Shown piece after piece: positions 53,101 to 61,712 of a stretch of 64,000 nt of DNA. Under the pieces are notes generated by a model. That model searched no databases and had not been told where the DNA came from. It worked only from the letters and a program-made list of their open reading frames with translations. The DNA comes from Solimonas aquatica (lineage in GTDB: Bacteria > Pseudomonadota > Gammaproteobacteria > Nevskiales > Nevskiaceae), in the NCBI RefSeq assembly GCF_900111015.1, contig NZ_FOFS01000007.1:1-64000 (forward strand), given 5' to 3'. The position numbers and the translations under genes are program-made. Positions within the stretch are counted from its first letter, which is position 1; each line of letters starts with the position of its first letter.

Positions 53101-53245
53101 CCAGCACATGCGGCGGCGCGAAGTCGGGAAACACATCGAAGCGCGCCTGCAGCAGCGCGCCGGCGCCGAGCAGCGCAATCAGCAGCGACAGCGCGGTGAT
53201 GATGCGCGGATGCGCCAGCGAGGCGCGGACGATGGCGGCGAGCAT
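50186..53245 (-). CDS. CusA/CzcA-like RND efflux permease
   Basis: A 1019-residue inner-membrane RND pump. It has twelve helices in two sets, with the large periplasmic loops expected. FPDFAPPHVLVQAEAPGLDA near 35 and ALVTRPLE are typical of the heavy-metal-efflux branch. The fourth-helix motif reads VALGVVVDDAVIDVENITRR, with the proton-relay aspartates. Late GMAARNTILLVSHY lies near 930. I chose the ATG at 53245, which starts right at the first helix region. Third gene after an outer-membrane lipoprotein and adaptor. Metal cations are the likely cargo, but no metal-binding methionine cluster could be confirmed. Confidence 0.9.
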   Translation of the reverse strand: MLAAIVRASLAHPRIITALSLLIALLGAGALLQARFDVFPDFAPPHVLVQAEAPGLDAQQVEALVTRPLENLLAGTENLAALRSNSAQGLSAIQVVFERGGDPYRQRQVVTERLAEAAGLLPEGVSPPQLSPLSSSMEYLLHFGFTSEKLSPLELRDLVRWTLKPQIMAVPGVAQAQIFGGLSRERQIHLDPLKLAAAGLSLSEVSESVRRATALIGGGYLETPTQRLVLQAQRPGATTQQLAQAVVAMRDSGPILLGEIADIRDGAEPRFGDAMIGGKPGILVETSTQFGANTLDVTRELEQRLNAIAPQLKRQGVDYHPALLRPASFIESAIGKLRNSLLIGALLVVILLLLTLRDWRGALISFSAIPLSLLATIWILHNFGFSLNTMSLGGLVVALGVVVDDAVIDVENITRRRRAISGDFDIRALFTAASLEVRQPVFYATAAVAVAFLPILMLSGLQGAFFRPLSVAFLLAVGISLLVAMSATPALCALAMREHLPREEAPILKRCKRVQRRIITALHARPRLVLLLMLGASALGLVLLPLLGARLLPEFREDYLIAHASLRPGVAIAETARVGQRISERLAALPGVKSVAEQIGRAENGQDPDLPNKSEFEIQIDRSTGLSTHEIESGVREVFEDFPNQLVEIYSVLAERIGETLAGESSPFFVSVFGQDLDANDRVAAQIAALLESLPDAGNVRVKLPPRQSELSVRLKSEQLSLHGVQAAEVLETLQAAFHGHVVTQLSEADRSLPLTLRVSGLLPSPQALETLLIHGGDGSLLRLSQLAELQTVSARSLISHEDGLRRQIVTASPAVSDQRGWAQRAQTAIAQQIALPPGVYLRYGGSAQAEQAAARELLLHSGAALLLIVLLLALAFGNSRQVLLVLLALPSTLIGGVVAVALSGGTLSLGSMVGFVALFGMAARNTILLVSHYQHLLRVEGCAWNLDTALRGAEERLTPVLLTALLTALALAPVAAQLHQSGHEIEGPMAVVILGGLVSSTLVSLLLVPPLAARWLRD

Positions 53246-53259
53246 GGGATCGGAAATTT

Positions 53260-54207
53260 TTAGTCGTCGTCGTCTTCGGCCTGCACGCCGGACAGGCCCT
53301 GCAGCGACCACAGCACGCCGGCGCCGCGCACCACGATGCGGTCCGTCGCCTTGAGGCCTTGCACGCGCCAGAGGCCGTCCTCGGCGCCCAGCACCCGCAC
53401 CGGCACTGCGGCGTACTGTGCGCGCTGCTGCGCATCGCGCTGCGGCAGCTGCCGGTACACATAGCTGCCGCCGGCTTCAAAGATCAGCGCCTCCCCCGGC
53501 ACCAGCAGCGCGGCCTCGTCCGCTTGCTGCAGCTGTACCGCGACGCGCGAGCCGGCCGCCAGGGGCAGCGGGGCGTGCTCCAGCATCAGCAGCAGGCCGG
53601 CGCCGCGCAGTGCGCTCTGTGCCTGCGGCAGATGGCCCAGCACCTGCGCCGGCAGGTTCAGGCCGTCGAGCTGCACCGAGGCGCCGCGCGGCAGGCCGCC
53701 GGGCAGGCCGCTGCCGGGCAGCTCGGCGCGGATCAGCACGCTGCGCGCGCCGAGCAGCTCCACAGCAAGCTGCGCACGCTGGGCGCTGCTGCGCGCGGCC
53801 AGCGGTCCCCAGCGCTGCGTGAAGCCCGCCAGCTGCGTCTGCGCTTCGCCGCGCGCCTGCGCCGCGGCGGCCTCGGCCTGCTGCACGGCGCGCAGGGAAG
53901 CGTCGCCTTCACTGTCATGCAGCGCGCGCAGACGGCTCAGCTCGGTCTGCGCCAGCTGCGCGCTGTTCTGCGCGGCGCTGAGCTGATTGCTGTCGGCGAC
54001 GAAGGCGGCGGCGTCCAGCACCAGGCCATAGGCGGCCTGGCTGCGCCGTGACTGCGCCGCATGCGGCGTGGCCAGGTGCAGATCCACGGCCTGCTGCTGG
54101 CGCGCGCTCAGCGCGGCCGGAGGCTGCGGGCTCGGCGGGCCTGCGGCCAGCGCCGCTCTCAGGCCGCACAGACCCAGCAGCAGAAACGCGATGCGCGTCG
54201 CCATCAT
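53260..54207 (-). CDS. RND membrane-fusion (adaptor) protein
   Basis: A 315-residue periplasmic adaptor. A signal peptide ends near ALAAG, followed by a lipoyl/hairpin region rich in Ala/Gln (about 60-150, coiled coil) and a beta-domain with ADEAALLVPGEALIFEAGGS near 235. The protein ends in an acidic run, AEDDDD. Shorter than most adaptors. The start overlaps the outer-membrane gene stop (ATGA); a second ATG follows at once. It links the outer-membrane channel to the pump. Confidence 0.85.
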   Translation of the reverse strand: MMATRIAFLLLGLCGLRAALAAGPPSPQPPAALSARQQQAVDLHLATPHAAQSRRSQAAYGLVLDAAAFVADSNQLSAAQNSAQLAQTELSRLRALHDSEGDASLRAVQQAEAAAAQARGEAQTQLAGFTQRWGPLAARSSAQRAQLAVELLGARSVLIRAELPGSGLPGGLPRGASVQLDGLNLPAQVLGHLPQAQSALRGAGLLLMLEHAPLPLAAGSRVAVQLQQADEAALLVPGEALIFEAGGSYVYRQLPQRDAQQRAQYAAVPVRVLGAEDGLWRVQGLKATDRIVVRGAGVLWSLQGLSGVQAEDDDD

Positions 54208-55583
54208 GTGGCGGTCTCCGGCCAGGGCACGAGCGTCTGCTCGGGACCCTGCAAGGGGCGGCGGTAAGCGGACTCCAGCTGCGCATAGGCCTGCTGCGCG
54301 GCGCGCGCGGCGGCCAGCGCCTGCAGCGTGGCCTCGTGCAGTGCCTGCTGCGCGTGCAGCAGCAGGCCGCGCTCGCTGGCACCCAGTTCCAGCGCACGCT
54401 GCGCGCGCTGTTGCTGGCGCTGCGCCAGCGCTGCGCCTTGCTCGGCGCGCTGCCATTGCTCGCGCGTCTGCTGCCAGCGGGTTTCGGCCTGCGCCATCTC
54501 GTCGAGCACGCGCGCCTGTGTGGCGAGCAGGGCCTGCGCGGCGGCCTCGCGCTCGGCCTGGGCCTGCGCGATGGCGCCTTCGTTGCGGTTCATCAGCGGC
54601 AGCGGTAGGCCCAGGCCCAGTGCGTATTCCTGTGAATCCCGGTCCCAGCCCAGCGCCGGACTCAAGCGCAGATCGGGCCAGCGCCGCGCCAGCTCATCCT
54701 GCAGCTGCAATTCGCGCAGCTCGCATTGCAGCAGGGCCTGCAGCACATCGGCGCGCGTGAGCAGGGCCTGCTGGCGCTGCGTCGACAGATTCTCGGCGGG
54801 CAGGTCCGTGATGCGCTGCCAGTCATCCCAGCGCGGCGCGATGCCCTCGAGCGCGGCCGGGGGCACGCCCAGCAGCGCCGCCAGATTCAGACGCGCCTGC
54901 TGCGCCTGCAGCTGCAGGTCCGCATGCTGCTGCTCGCGCTGCCGCAGCGCCTGTTCGGTGGCGGGCACTTCGCTGGGGGCGAGATCGCCGGCCCTCACGC
55001 GTCGCTGCGTGGCGCGCAGCAGGGTCTGCTCCGACTCCAGCAGCGCCGCCGATTCGCGCAGCGCGTCCTCGCTGTAGCGCAGCGCCAGCAGCGCCTCGCG
55101 CAGGCTGCTGCGCAGCTGCCAGACCGCGTCCATCAGCGCGCTCTGCGCGATGCGCGTGCGCAGCTGCGCCTGGGCGATGGCGCGCTGCCGCTCGCCGCGC
55201 CGTGGCAGCAGCAGGTCCAGCGCCACGCCGTACAGCCAGCCGCTGGCCTGGCCGGCCAGCTCCAGCGCGCTGCCGTGGATGTAGCCGGCGCTGAGATTGA
55301 GTTCGGGATTGGCGCGCTGCGCGGCGCTGCGTTCACCGGCGAGCGCGATGTTCACCTGGGCGCGCGTCTGCGCGATGCCGGGATTGAGGCGCAGCGCGGC
55401 CTGCAGCCACTGCGCGCGATCCCAGTCCTGCGGGGCTTCCGGCAGGCCGGGCAGATGATCGAGACGACGCTGCTGATAATCCTGCGCCAGCTGCGCGGGA
55501 TCGGGCGGCGGCGTGCGCGGCGGCGCGTGGCCGCAGGACGCCAGCAGCATCGGGACCAGCACGATGATGGGCAGTCCGCGCAT
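54204..55583 (-). CDS. TolC-family outer-membrane efflux lipoprotein
   Basis: A 459-residue outer-membrane factor. A lipoprotein signal ends in LASC (Cys16). The mature protein has two long Ala/Gln/Glu-rich alpha-helical repeats (about 60-250 and 270-440, e.g. AGDLAPSEVPATEQALRQRE and LLTRADVLQALLQCELRELQ), the TolC/CusC plan. I chose the ATG at 55583, which gives a proper lipoprotein signal. First gene of the efflux operon. The 290 bases between it and the SWIB gene hold only a GC-rich hairpin near 55835-55863, a possible terminator for SWIB. Confidence 0.9.
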   Translation of the reverse strand: MRGLPIIVLVPMLLASCGHAPPRTPPPDPAQLAQDYQQRRLDHLPGLPEAPQDWDRAQWLQAALRLNPGIAQTRAQVNIALAGERSAAQRANPELNLSAGYIHGSALELAGQASGWLYGVALDLLLPRRGERQRAIAQAQLRTRIAQSALMDAVWQLRSSLREALLALRYSEDALRESAALLESEQTLLRATQRRVRAGDLAPSEVPATEQALRQREQQHADLQLQAQQARLNLAALLGVPPAALEGIAPRWDDWQRITDLPAENLSTQRQQALLTRADVLQALLQCELRELQLQDELARRWPDLRLSPALGWDRDSQEYALGLGLPLPLMNRNEGAIAQAQAEREAAAQALLATQARVLDEMAQAETRWQQTREQWQRAEQGAALAQRQQQRAQRALELGASERGLLLHAQQALHEATLQALAAARAAQQAYAQLESAYRRPLQGPEQTLVPWPETAT

Positions 55584-55873
55584 GGGCGGAAGATTCTCTC
55601 CTCTGGCGATGTGTGCCGCCTGGCTCTGCGTATGAATCGCCGATGCCGGGGCGCAGTTTCTTTTGCGGGCGCGTGCTGGCGAACATGCCAGGGGCCGAGG
55701 CGCTTTGTAAAGGCGCGCGGCCGGATGTCGCGCCACACATGAGGCGCGGCGTGCTTGAGGATGAGAGCGGGGGAAGGGGTGCTTGCGCTGCGTGCGGCGC
55801 GTGGGCCGGCAAAGCGCGGGTTGCTGCAGAAGCCCGGCGCAGACGCCGCGAAGGCGCCTGCGCCGGCGGTGCA

Positions 55874-56257
55874 TCAGCTGATGTGCTTGGCAACCAGCTT
55901 GGTCATCTCGAACATGTTCACGCTGGCCTTGCCGCCGAAGATCTTCTTCAGCTTGTCGTCGGCATTGATCTGGCGCTTGTTGGTCTTGTCCTGCAGACCG
56001 TTCTTCTTGATGTAGGCCCAGAGGTTCTTGGTGATCTGACCGCGGGGCTGCGGCTTGGCGCCGACCACTTCCGCCAGCGTGGCGCTGGGCGTCATCGCCT
56101 TCATCAGAGCCGCGCTGGGCTTGCGCTTGGCCTTCACTACCTTCTTGGCAGCGGCCTTCTTCGCCGGAGCTGCCTTCTTCGGAGCCGCCTTCTTGGCGGC
56201 AGCCTTCTTCGCCGGAGCCTTCTTCGCAGCAGACTTCTTCTTCGTGGCCTTGGCCAT
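55874..56257 (-). CDS. SWIB-domain protein with H1-like tail
   Basis: A 127-residue basic protein. Residues 1-45 are a Lys/Ala/Pro repeat (AKKAPAKKAAAKKAAPKKAA) like histone H1 tails. Residues about 50-127 form a SWIB/MDM2 domain (ALMKAMTPSATLAEVVG, RGQITKNLWAYIKKNGLQD, RQINADDKLKKIF). Such fusions occur in several bacteria and probably bind DNA and help organise the nucleoid; the molecular role is not settled. The ATG at 56257 starts directly with the tail. Divergent from the antiporter gene. Confidence 0.93.
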   Translation of the reverse strand: MAKATKKKSAAKKAPAKKAAAKKAAPKKAAPAKKAAAKKVVKAKRKPSAALMKAMTPSATLAEVVGAKPQPRGQITKNLWAYIKKNGLQDKTNKRQINADDKLKKIFGGKASVNMFEMTKLVAKHIS

Positions 56258-56400
56258 GAATCCTTCTCCTTTACGAAATTGAAACCCAACTGGGTCGGCG
56301 TATCCTAGGGGAAGACGAAGCGTCTGTGTGGGTTTTTCGCAGTGCGCACGCAAAAAAATCGCATCGAAGCCGCCCCTAGGGGCGCCCTAGGAGGAAAAAA

Positions 56401-57657
56401 GTGACGCCGAGCCTCATCGAGTACGTGGCATCAGCCCTGTTTGCGGTGGCGCTGCTGCACACCTTCTCGACCAAATTCTTCGAGCGTCTGGCCCATGCCC
56501 AGCCTGCGCATGCGGGCTTCTGGCATCTGCTCGGCGAGGTGGAAGTGGTGTTCGGGCTCTGGGCCATGGTGCTGGTGGCGCTGATGTTCGTGCTGCTGGG
56601 TTCGGGCGAGGCCATCGCCTACATGGAAAGCCGCAACTTCACCGAGCCGCTGTTCGTGTTCGCGATCATGGTGGTGGCCGGCAGCCGGCCGGTGCTGGAA
56701 GCCGCCAATTCCCTGGTGACACTGATCACGCGTCTGCTGCCACTGCCGGCGGCGCTCTCGGGATATTTCTGCGCGCTGGCGGTGGTGCCCTTGCTGGGCT
56801 CCTTCATCACCGAGCCCGGTGCGATGACGCTGGCGGCACTGATGCTGCGCGAGCGTTTCCTGCGTGAAGAGCTGCCGGCCCGCGTCAAATACCTCACCGT
56901 GGGTGTGCTGTTCGTGAATGTCTCCATCGGCGGCGTGCTCACGCCCTACGCCGCGCCGCCGGTGCTGATGGTGGCCAGCACCTGGGGCTGGGACCTCGGC
57001 TTCATGCTGCAGCACTTCGGCTGGAAGGCTGCGATTGCGGTGGCCGTGAATGCCTTCGGCGCCACGCTTTTCGCACGCACGGCGCTGTTGCAGCTGCCAC
57101 TGCAGGACAAGCCCAGGCGTGAAGCACCGCCCTGGCCGGTGACCCTGGTGACGCTGGGCCTGCTCAGCGGCATCGTGGTGTTTGCGCATCACCCGGCGCT
57201 GTTTCTCGGCCTGTTGCTGTTCTTCATGGGCTTCGCACAGGCCTACCGACGGCATCAGGGCCATCTGATCCTGCGTGAGTCCCTGCTGGTGGCCTTCTTC
57301 CTGGCCGGCCTGGTGGTGCTGGGCGGTTTGCAGCAATGGTGGCTGCAACCGCTGCTCACCTCGCTGAGCGAGACCGCCGTGTACTACGCCGCCACTGCGC
57401 TCACCGCCATCACCGACAATGCCGCGCTGACTTATCTGGGCTCACTGGTGCCGGGCCTGAGCCCGGAATACCAGTACGCCCTGGTGGCGGGCGCGGTGAC
57501 CGGCGGCGGTCTCACGGTGATTGCCAACGCGCCCAATCCCGCCGGCTACGCGATTCTGCGCAGCCGCTTCGAGGACGAGGTGATCCATCCGGGCAAGCTG
57601 CTGCTGGCGGCGCTGGCGCCGACGCTGGTGGCGATCGTGGCGTTCCGCTTCCTGTAG
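56401..57657 (+). CDS. Putative Na+/H+ antiporter
   Basis: A 418-residue, about ten-helix membrane protein of the putative Na+/H+ antiporter family. LLGSFITEPGAMTLAALML near 135 and SIGGVLTPYAAPPVLMVAST near 180 are conserved loops. A later VYYAATALTAITDNAALTYL near 330 holds a polar Asp/Asn pair likely in the ion path. The start is GTG at 56401, preceded by AGGAGG. Transport specificity is inferred from the family name only. Stands alone and is convergent with the kinase-like gene. Confidence 0.82.
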   Translation: MTPSLIEYVASALFAVALLHTFSTKFFERLAHAQPAHAGFWHLLGEVEVVFGLWAMVLVALMFVLLGSGEAIAYMESRNFTEPLFVFAIMVVAGSRPVLEAANSLVTLITRLLPLPAALSGYFCALAVVPLLGSFITEPGAMTLAALMLRERFLREELPARVKYLTVGVLFVNVSIGGVLTPYAAPPVLMVASTWGWDLGFMLQHFGWKAAIAVAVNAFGATLFARTALLQLPLQDKPRREAPPWPVTLVTLGLLSGIVVFAHHPALFLGLLLFFMGFAQAYRRHQGHLILRESLLVAFFLAGLVVLGGLQQWWLQPLLTSLSETAVYYAATALTAITDNAALTYLGSLVPGLSPEYQYALVAGAVTGGGLTVIANAPNPAGYAILRSRFEDEVIHPGKLLLAALAPTLVAIVAFRFL

Positions 57658-57727
57658 GCCTGCCCGGGCTGCGGGCCCTCTTGAGCCCCCGCCTCTGCGC
57701 GCTGCAAGAGGAGAAGCAGCGGGCCCT

Positions 57728-58768
57728 TCAACGCGGGCGCGCGAGTATCTGTTCCACCTGCCGCCAGCCGGCTTCGGCAATCGGCCTGGTGCGGCGTCCG
57801 TTCTCCAGGCCCTGTGCGCTCGCGGCATTGCCGGACAGCGCGCGCTTGAGCACGCCCTGCAGAATCGCGGCGAGGCGGAACATGTTGAAGGCCAGATAGA
57901 AGTCCCACTCGTTCTGCGCAATCGGCGCCAGGCCGCGACGCTCGCAGTAGCGCGCCAGAAACGCTTGCTCCGAGGGAATGCCCAGGGGCGCGAGGTCTTC
58001 ACCGCCGAAGCCGCGGAACTCCTGGCGGTTCAGACGCCAGGCCATCATGTAATACGCCAGATCCGCCAGCGGATGGCCGATGGTGGACAGTTCCCAGTCC
58101 AGCACCGCCAGCACGCGCGGCTCGCTGGGATGGAAGATGAGATTGTCCAGGCGCAGATCGCCGTGGGCGATGGCGCTCATCTCGCCGGCCGGAATGTTGG
58201 CCGGCAGCCAGGCGATGAGCTGCTCCATGGCTTCGATGCGCTCGGTTTCCGAGGCGCGGTACTGCTTGGTCCAGCGTCCGATCTGGCGTTCGATGTAGTG
58301 CTCGGCGCGACCGTAATCGCCCAGGCCGCAGGCCGCGTAGTCCACGCTGTGCAGGGCCGCGATCACGCGGTTGATCTGCTCGTACATCGCGGCGCGTTCG
58401 GCGGCGCTGCCCACTTCCGGCAGGCGCGGGTCCCAGAGGATGCGGCCCTCCACGAAGTCCATCACGTAGAAGGCGGTGCCGATCACCGAGTCGTCTTCGC
58501 AGTACACGCGCATGCGCGGCACCGGCACCTGACTGCCGGCCAGCGCCGACATCACCCGGTATTCACGATCCACCGCATGCGCCGAAGGCAGCAGCGCACC
58601 CGCCGGCTTCTTGCGCAGCACATAGCGCTGGCTGCCGGCGCTGAGCAGGTAAGTGGGATTGGACTGTCCGCCCTCGAAAGCCTGGATGCTCAGCGGCGAC
58701 TGCAGATCGGGAATGTGCTCGCGCAGAAAGCGCGCCAGCGGCGGCAGTTCGAAAGCTGCGGTACTCAT
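57728..58768 (-). CDS. APH-fold phosphotransferase (ACAD10/11-like)
   Basis: A 346-residue aminoglycoside-phosphotransferase-fold protein. The catalytic loop is AIAHGDLRLDNLIF near 200 and the metal-binding Asp is in AVLDWELSTIGHPLADL near 225. The N-terminal FEGGQSNPTYLLSAGSQRYV is the nucleotide region. Proteins of this group often sit with acyl-CoA dehydrogenase genes and are thought to phosphorylate hydroxy-acyl-CoAs so that the dehydrogenase can remove the group, which fits this catabolic region. The ATG at 58768 is the first fitting start. Confidence 0.88.
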   Translation of the reverse strand: MSTAAFELPPLARFLREHIPDLQSPLSIQAFEGGQSNPTYLLSAGSQRYVLRKKPAGALLPSAHAVDREYRVMSALAGSQVPVPRMRVYCEDDSVIGTAFYVMDFVEGRILWDPRLPEVGSAAERAAMYEQINRVIAALHSVDYAACGLGDYGRAEHYIERQIGRWTKQYRASETERIEAMEQLIAWLPANIPAGEMSAIAHGDLRLDNLIFHPSEPRVLAVLDWELSTIGHPLADLAYYMMAWRLNRQEFRGFGGEDLAPLGIPSEQAFLARYCERRGLAPIAQNEWDFYLAFNMFRLAAILQGVLKRALSGNAASAQGLENGRRTRPIAEAGWRQVEQILARPR

Positions 58769-58874
58769 GGCGATGGTGTCCAAGGCGAAATTTTGAAGCG
58801 GCGAGCATAGACAAAGCCCGCGCGGCAGGGCAAAGCCGCTGGCGGCCTGCGCGGCGCCGGGTGTGAGGCGGCAC

Positions 58875-58906
58875 AAACAAAAATCCCGGCGCAGCGGCGC
58901 CGGGAT
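58875..58906 (-). terminator. Terminator of the DUF5666 gene
   Basis: Arms ATCCCGGCGC (58883-58892) and GCGCCGGGAT (58897-58906); on the minus strand the hairpin is followed by TTTTTGTTT. Sits 25 bases past the DUF5666 stop. Confidence 0.85.
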
Positions 58907-58930
58907 GCTGGGGTCGGCGCGGTGAGCGCT

Positions 58931-60511
58931 TCAGTCCGCTTCCTGACTCAGGTCGCCGCTCTGGCTCAGCGGCTGCAGATCGAGCAGTGCTGCGCTGAGC
59001 TGGCCGTCGGCATAGCTGCCCAGGGCCATGACACTGGCGCTGGCGTTCTGGCTGTCGGCCAGGGCCGCGAAGTACTGCGCCTGTGTGCGCTGCTGGCCGT
59101 GCACGAAATACAGCGTGCAGCTGGCATCCAGGGTCACGCGGCCCAGGGCATCGCCGCCGTGATGGCGGCTGCGGCCCTGCACCGAAGTGCATTCGCTCTG
59201 CGCCCGCACCGGCACGCTGGACACCGTGAGCGTGTAGGCGCTGCTGTTCACGGCCGCAAACGGGCCGCCCACCGCGCTGTAATCCGGTGTGTAGCGCGGC
59301 AGCGCCACCTTCAGCGCGCTGAGCGTGCCGTTCTGCACGCTCACCGCCACCTGCACCAGCGAGCCCGCCGCCAGATCGGCGAGGCTGAACATCTGATTGG
59401 CGCGGTTGGAGCGGTCCACGAACACCGTGCTGCTGTCGATCAGCACCGTGGTTCCCAGCAGGCTGATGCTGCCGGCGCCGGTATCGGGATCGGCGCTGAG
59501 CGTGCCCAGCAGATAGCCCAGCTGGCCATCGAGCGTCGTGATCTGCCGCTGCACCTGGATGCGCGTGGCCTGCAGGCTGCCGTCGCTGTTCAGCGTGCCA
59601 TGCGCTTCCACGCGCGTGCCGGCGATCAGCTCGGCAGTGCTGGCCGTGCCGCGGAATTTCTCGATCACGGTGCTGGCGTCGTAATAGACCACGGTGCCGT
59701 CGATGGTGAAGGAACCGGAATTGGCGTCGGTGGCACTGGCGCTGGTGATGATGCCTTCCACCTCGCCACGGCTGCCGCCCTGTGCGCCATCCAGCACCTT
59801 GCGCACGCGGACCTTGCTGGCCAGCAGCGTGGCGCCGCTGCTGTCGCTGCTGTCCAGCGTGCCGGTCACCGCTACGCGCAGGCCGTTGGCCAGCGTGGTA
59901 TCGCTGGGCTGCAGCGTCGCGGTGCTGGCGTCGATGGTTTCGCCGCCGATGCTGAAGCGGCTGCCGCTCAGGTTCGCGATGCTGCCGCTGAGACGGTAGC
60001 TGGCCGGCGTGCTGGCCAGCAGCTGCACATAACCGGCGACGATATTGCCGCTGGCGTCGCGGTCGCCGCTGACGCGCACCGAGGCGCCGCTGCTGATATC
60101 GCCCAGGCCCGTGGCGTTCACGTAAATCGTGCTGGTGTTCACCAGCACCGTCTGGCCCAGGGCCACGAAGCTGTTGGCATTGCCGTCCACCGCGGTGACC
60201 GGACCGACCACCGCCGAGTCGTAGATCACGCTGAGTGCGTGATGCCGGCCGCTGTCGTCGGTGCGGCCGGAGAGGGTCACCACCTGGCCGGCGCTCAGGC
60301 CGCTCACCGAGGTGGTGCCGTCGTCATAGCGCACGCTGGCCTCGTCGGTTTCGTAATGCACGCCGTTGATGACGATGCTGCCGAAGCCGCTGATGGTGCC
60401 GGTGGTGGTGGTGGCCGTGCCGCTGCTGCCGGATGTGCTGTCACCACCGCCGCCGCAGGCCGTCAGGGTGGCGATCAGGGACAGGGACAGCAGCATCTTG
60501 TAGCGGTGCAT
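58931..60511 (-). CDS. DUF5666 repeat lipoprotein
   Basis: A 526-residue secreted lipoprotein. The signal ends in the lipobox LTAC (about Cys19), then a Gly/Ser/Thr linker. The body has several repeats of about 65-75 residues with cores such as GTISGFGSIVINGVHYETD, GPVTAVDGNANSFVALGQTV and GVVEGIITSASA-like segments, each a small beta-barrel of DUF5666 type. Function unknown; a surface or periplasmic binding role is a guess. Stands alone with its own terminator. Confidence 0.87.
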   Translation of the reverse strand: MHRYKMLLSLSLIATLTACGGGGDSTSGSSGTATTTTGTISGFGSIVINGVHYETDEASVRYDDGTTSVSGLSAGQVVTLSGRTDDSGRHHALSVIYDSAVVGPVTAVDGNANSFVALGQTVLVNTSTIYVNATGLGDISSGASVRVSGDRDASGNIVAGYVQLLASTPASYRLSGSIANLSGSRFSIGGETIDASTATLQPSDTTLANGLRVAVTGTLDSSDSSGATLLASKVRVRKVLDGAQGGSRGEVEGIITSASATDANSGSFTIDGTVVYYDASTVIEKFRGTASTAELIAGTRVEAHGTLNSDGSLQATRIQVQRQITTLDGQLGYLLGTLSADPDTGAGSISLLGTTVLIDSSTVFVDRSNRANQMFSLADLAAGSLVQVAVSVQNGTLSALKVALPRYTPDYSAVGGPFAAVNSSAYTLTVSSVPVRAQSECTSVQGRSRHHGGDALGRVTLDASCTLYFVHGQQRTQAQYFAALADSQNASASVMALGSYADGQLSAALLDLQPLSQSGDLSQEAD

Positions 60512-60636
60512 GGCGGGGGCTGGTCTGCGTGCGTGTCGACGAGTGTAGAAGCGCACCCGTCCTGGCCGCGCACCGCCCGGCGGTGGCTGGCCGCCGTCCA
60601 TCCGCCGCCTGCGCGGGCGCCCGCCTTGCCGCTGCT

Positions 60637-61098
60637 TCAGCCGCCCGCGGACTCGCCTTGCATGATCAGCAGCGTGGAGCTGGCCGAGGCCAGCAGCCGG
60701 CCGCGCGCATCGTGCAGCTTGGCCTCCACGAAGGCCGCGCGCCGGCCCATGCTCAGCACCCGGCCTTCCGCCGTGACCGGCCCGGTGTCCTTGTTCATGC
60801 CGCGGTGATAAGCGACCTTGAGCTCCAGCGTGGTGTAAGCCTGTCCGGCCGACAGCCGCGAATGCACGGCGCAGCCGCAGGCCGAATCCAGCAGGGTCGC
60901 GGCATAGCCGCCGTGGACGGAACCGATGGGGTTATAGGTGGCCGGGCCGGGCACGCCGCGAAACACGGCGCGGCCTTCCTCGATCTCCACCAGATCGAAA
61001 TCCAGCGTCTCGGAGATGGGCACCCGGCGCCCGGACGCGATCATCGCGCGCAGCTGCTCCAGACCGCTGAGATGTGCGTGGCTGGCGGAAATGTTCAT
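60637..61098 (-). CDS. PaaI-type hot-dog thioesterase
   Basis: A 153-residue acyl-CoA thioesterase. VPGPATYNPIGSVHGGYAAT near 65 (HGG with Asn-Pro-Ile before it) and LDSACGCAVHSRL are the PaaI signature, and ELKVAYHRGMN is the substrate loop. Cytoplasmic; it would release acids from stalled CoA esters. The ATG overlaps the TetR stop by four bases, so both are made together. Confidence 0.9.
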   Translation of the reverse strand: MNISASHAHLSGLEQLRAMIASGRRVPISETLDFDLVEIEEGRAVFRGVPGPATYNPIGSVHGGYAATLLDSACGCAVHSRLSAGQAYTTLELKVAYHRGMNKDTGPVTAEGRVLSMGRRAAFVEAKLHDARGRLLASASSTLLIMQGESAGG

Positions 61099-61688
61099 GC
61101 TTGGCTCCAGAGGGAAAGACGGTCTTTGATCTGTTCGCGCGAGCTGCGCAGGATGCGTTTGCGACGTCTGGCGTCGGTGCTGCTGCGGGCCAGCGACAGC
61201 GCGCCCACCAGCTCCGCGAGCAGCGAGCGCGCCATGGCTTCGGCGCCGGCGCTGCGCGCGCGGCGCAGCAGCTGCGTGATGGCGGCCACCAGCTGCTCGG
61301 AGCCGGCATCGAACTGCGCGCGCGCGGCGGCGGGCAGGCGCGGCAGCTCGCTGACCAGCGCCGCCAGCGGGCAGCCCTGCGCGGGCGCCTCGCAATGCGC
61401 GGGCGCGAGATAGCCGTCCACAAACAGGCCCATGGCCTGCAGCGGCGGATGCCCCGCCGTGCGCCGCTGGAAGCGCTGCAGTGACTGCACGAACATCTGC
61501 TCGATGGCCGCGGCCACCAGCTCATCCTTGGACTTGAAGTGCGCGTAGAAGCCGCCGTGCGTGAGCCCCGCGAGCTGCATCACCTCCGCCACGCCCACGC
61601 GCGCCGCGCCCTTGCCACGGATGGCATCGGCGGCCTGCGCCAGAATCGCCTGGCGGGTCTGCGACTTGTGTTCGGCCTGATAGCGCAT
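61095..61688 (-). CDS. TetR-family regulator
   Basis: A 197-residue TetR repressor. The helix-turn-helix is in RQAILAQAADAIRGKGAARV then GVAEVMQLAGLTHGGFYAHF with KSKDELV (about 15-55). The C-terminal half is helical and ends SSREQIKDRLSLWSQA. I chose the ATG at 61688; a TTG upstream is possible. The perfect-arm dyad at 61713-61730 is the evident operator. Cotranscribed with the thioesterase, so the thioesterase may be autoregulated through it. Confidence 0.9.
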   Translation of the reverse strand: MRYQAEHKSQTRQAILAQAADAIRGKGAARVGVAEVMQLAGLTHGGFYAHFKSKDELVAAAIEQMFVQSLQRFQRRTAGHPPLQAMGLFVDGYLAPAHCEAPAQGCPLAALVSELPRLPAAARAQFDAGSEQLVAAITQLLRRARSAGAEAMARSLLAELVGALSLARSSTDARRRKRILRSSREQIKDRLSLWSQA

Positions 61689-61712
61689 GGCGGATGACGG
61701 AGCCTGCTGTTT

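Noticed and set aside
51359-53263. Long plus-strand frame over the RND permease
   Set aside because: Antisense to an intact RND permease and made almost only of Gln, Arg, His and Ala; no family.
56110-56250. Repeated Lys/Ala codons in the SWIB gene as a DNA repeat array
   Set aside because: The repeats encode the H1-like tail; they are coding low-complexity sequence, not a CRISPR or mobile repeat.
59830-59860. DSSGAT in the DUF5666 lipoprotein as a possible flavinylation site
   Set aside because: The spacing to Asp is one residue short of the D-x-x-S/T-G-A-T pattern, and no ApbE is nearby.
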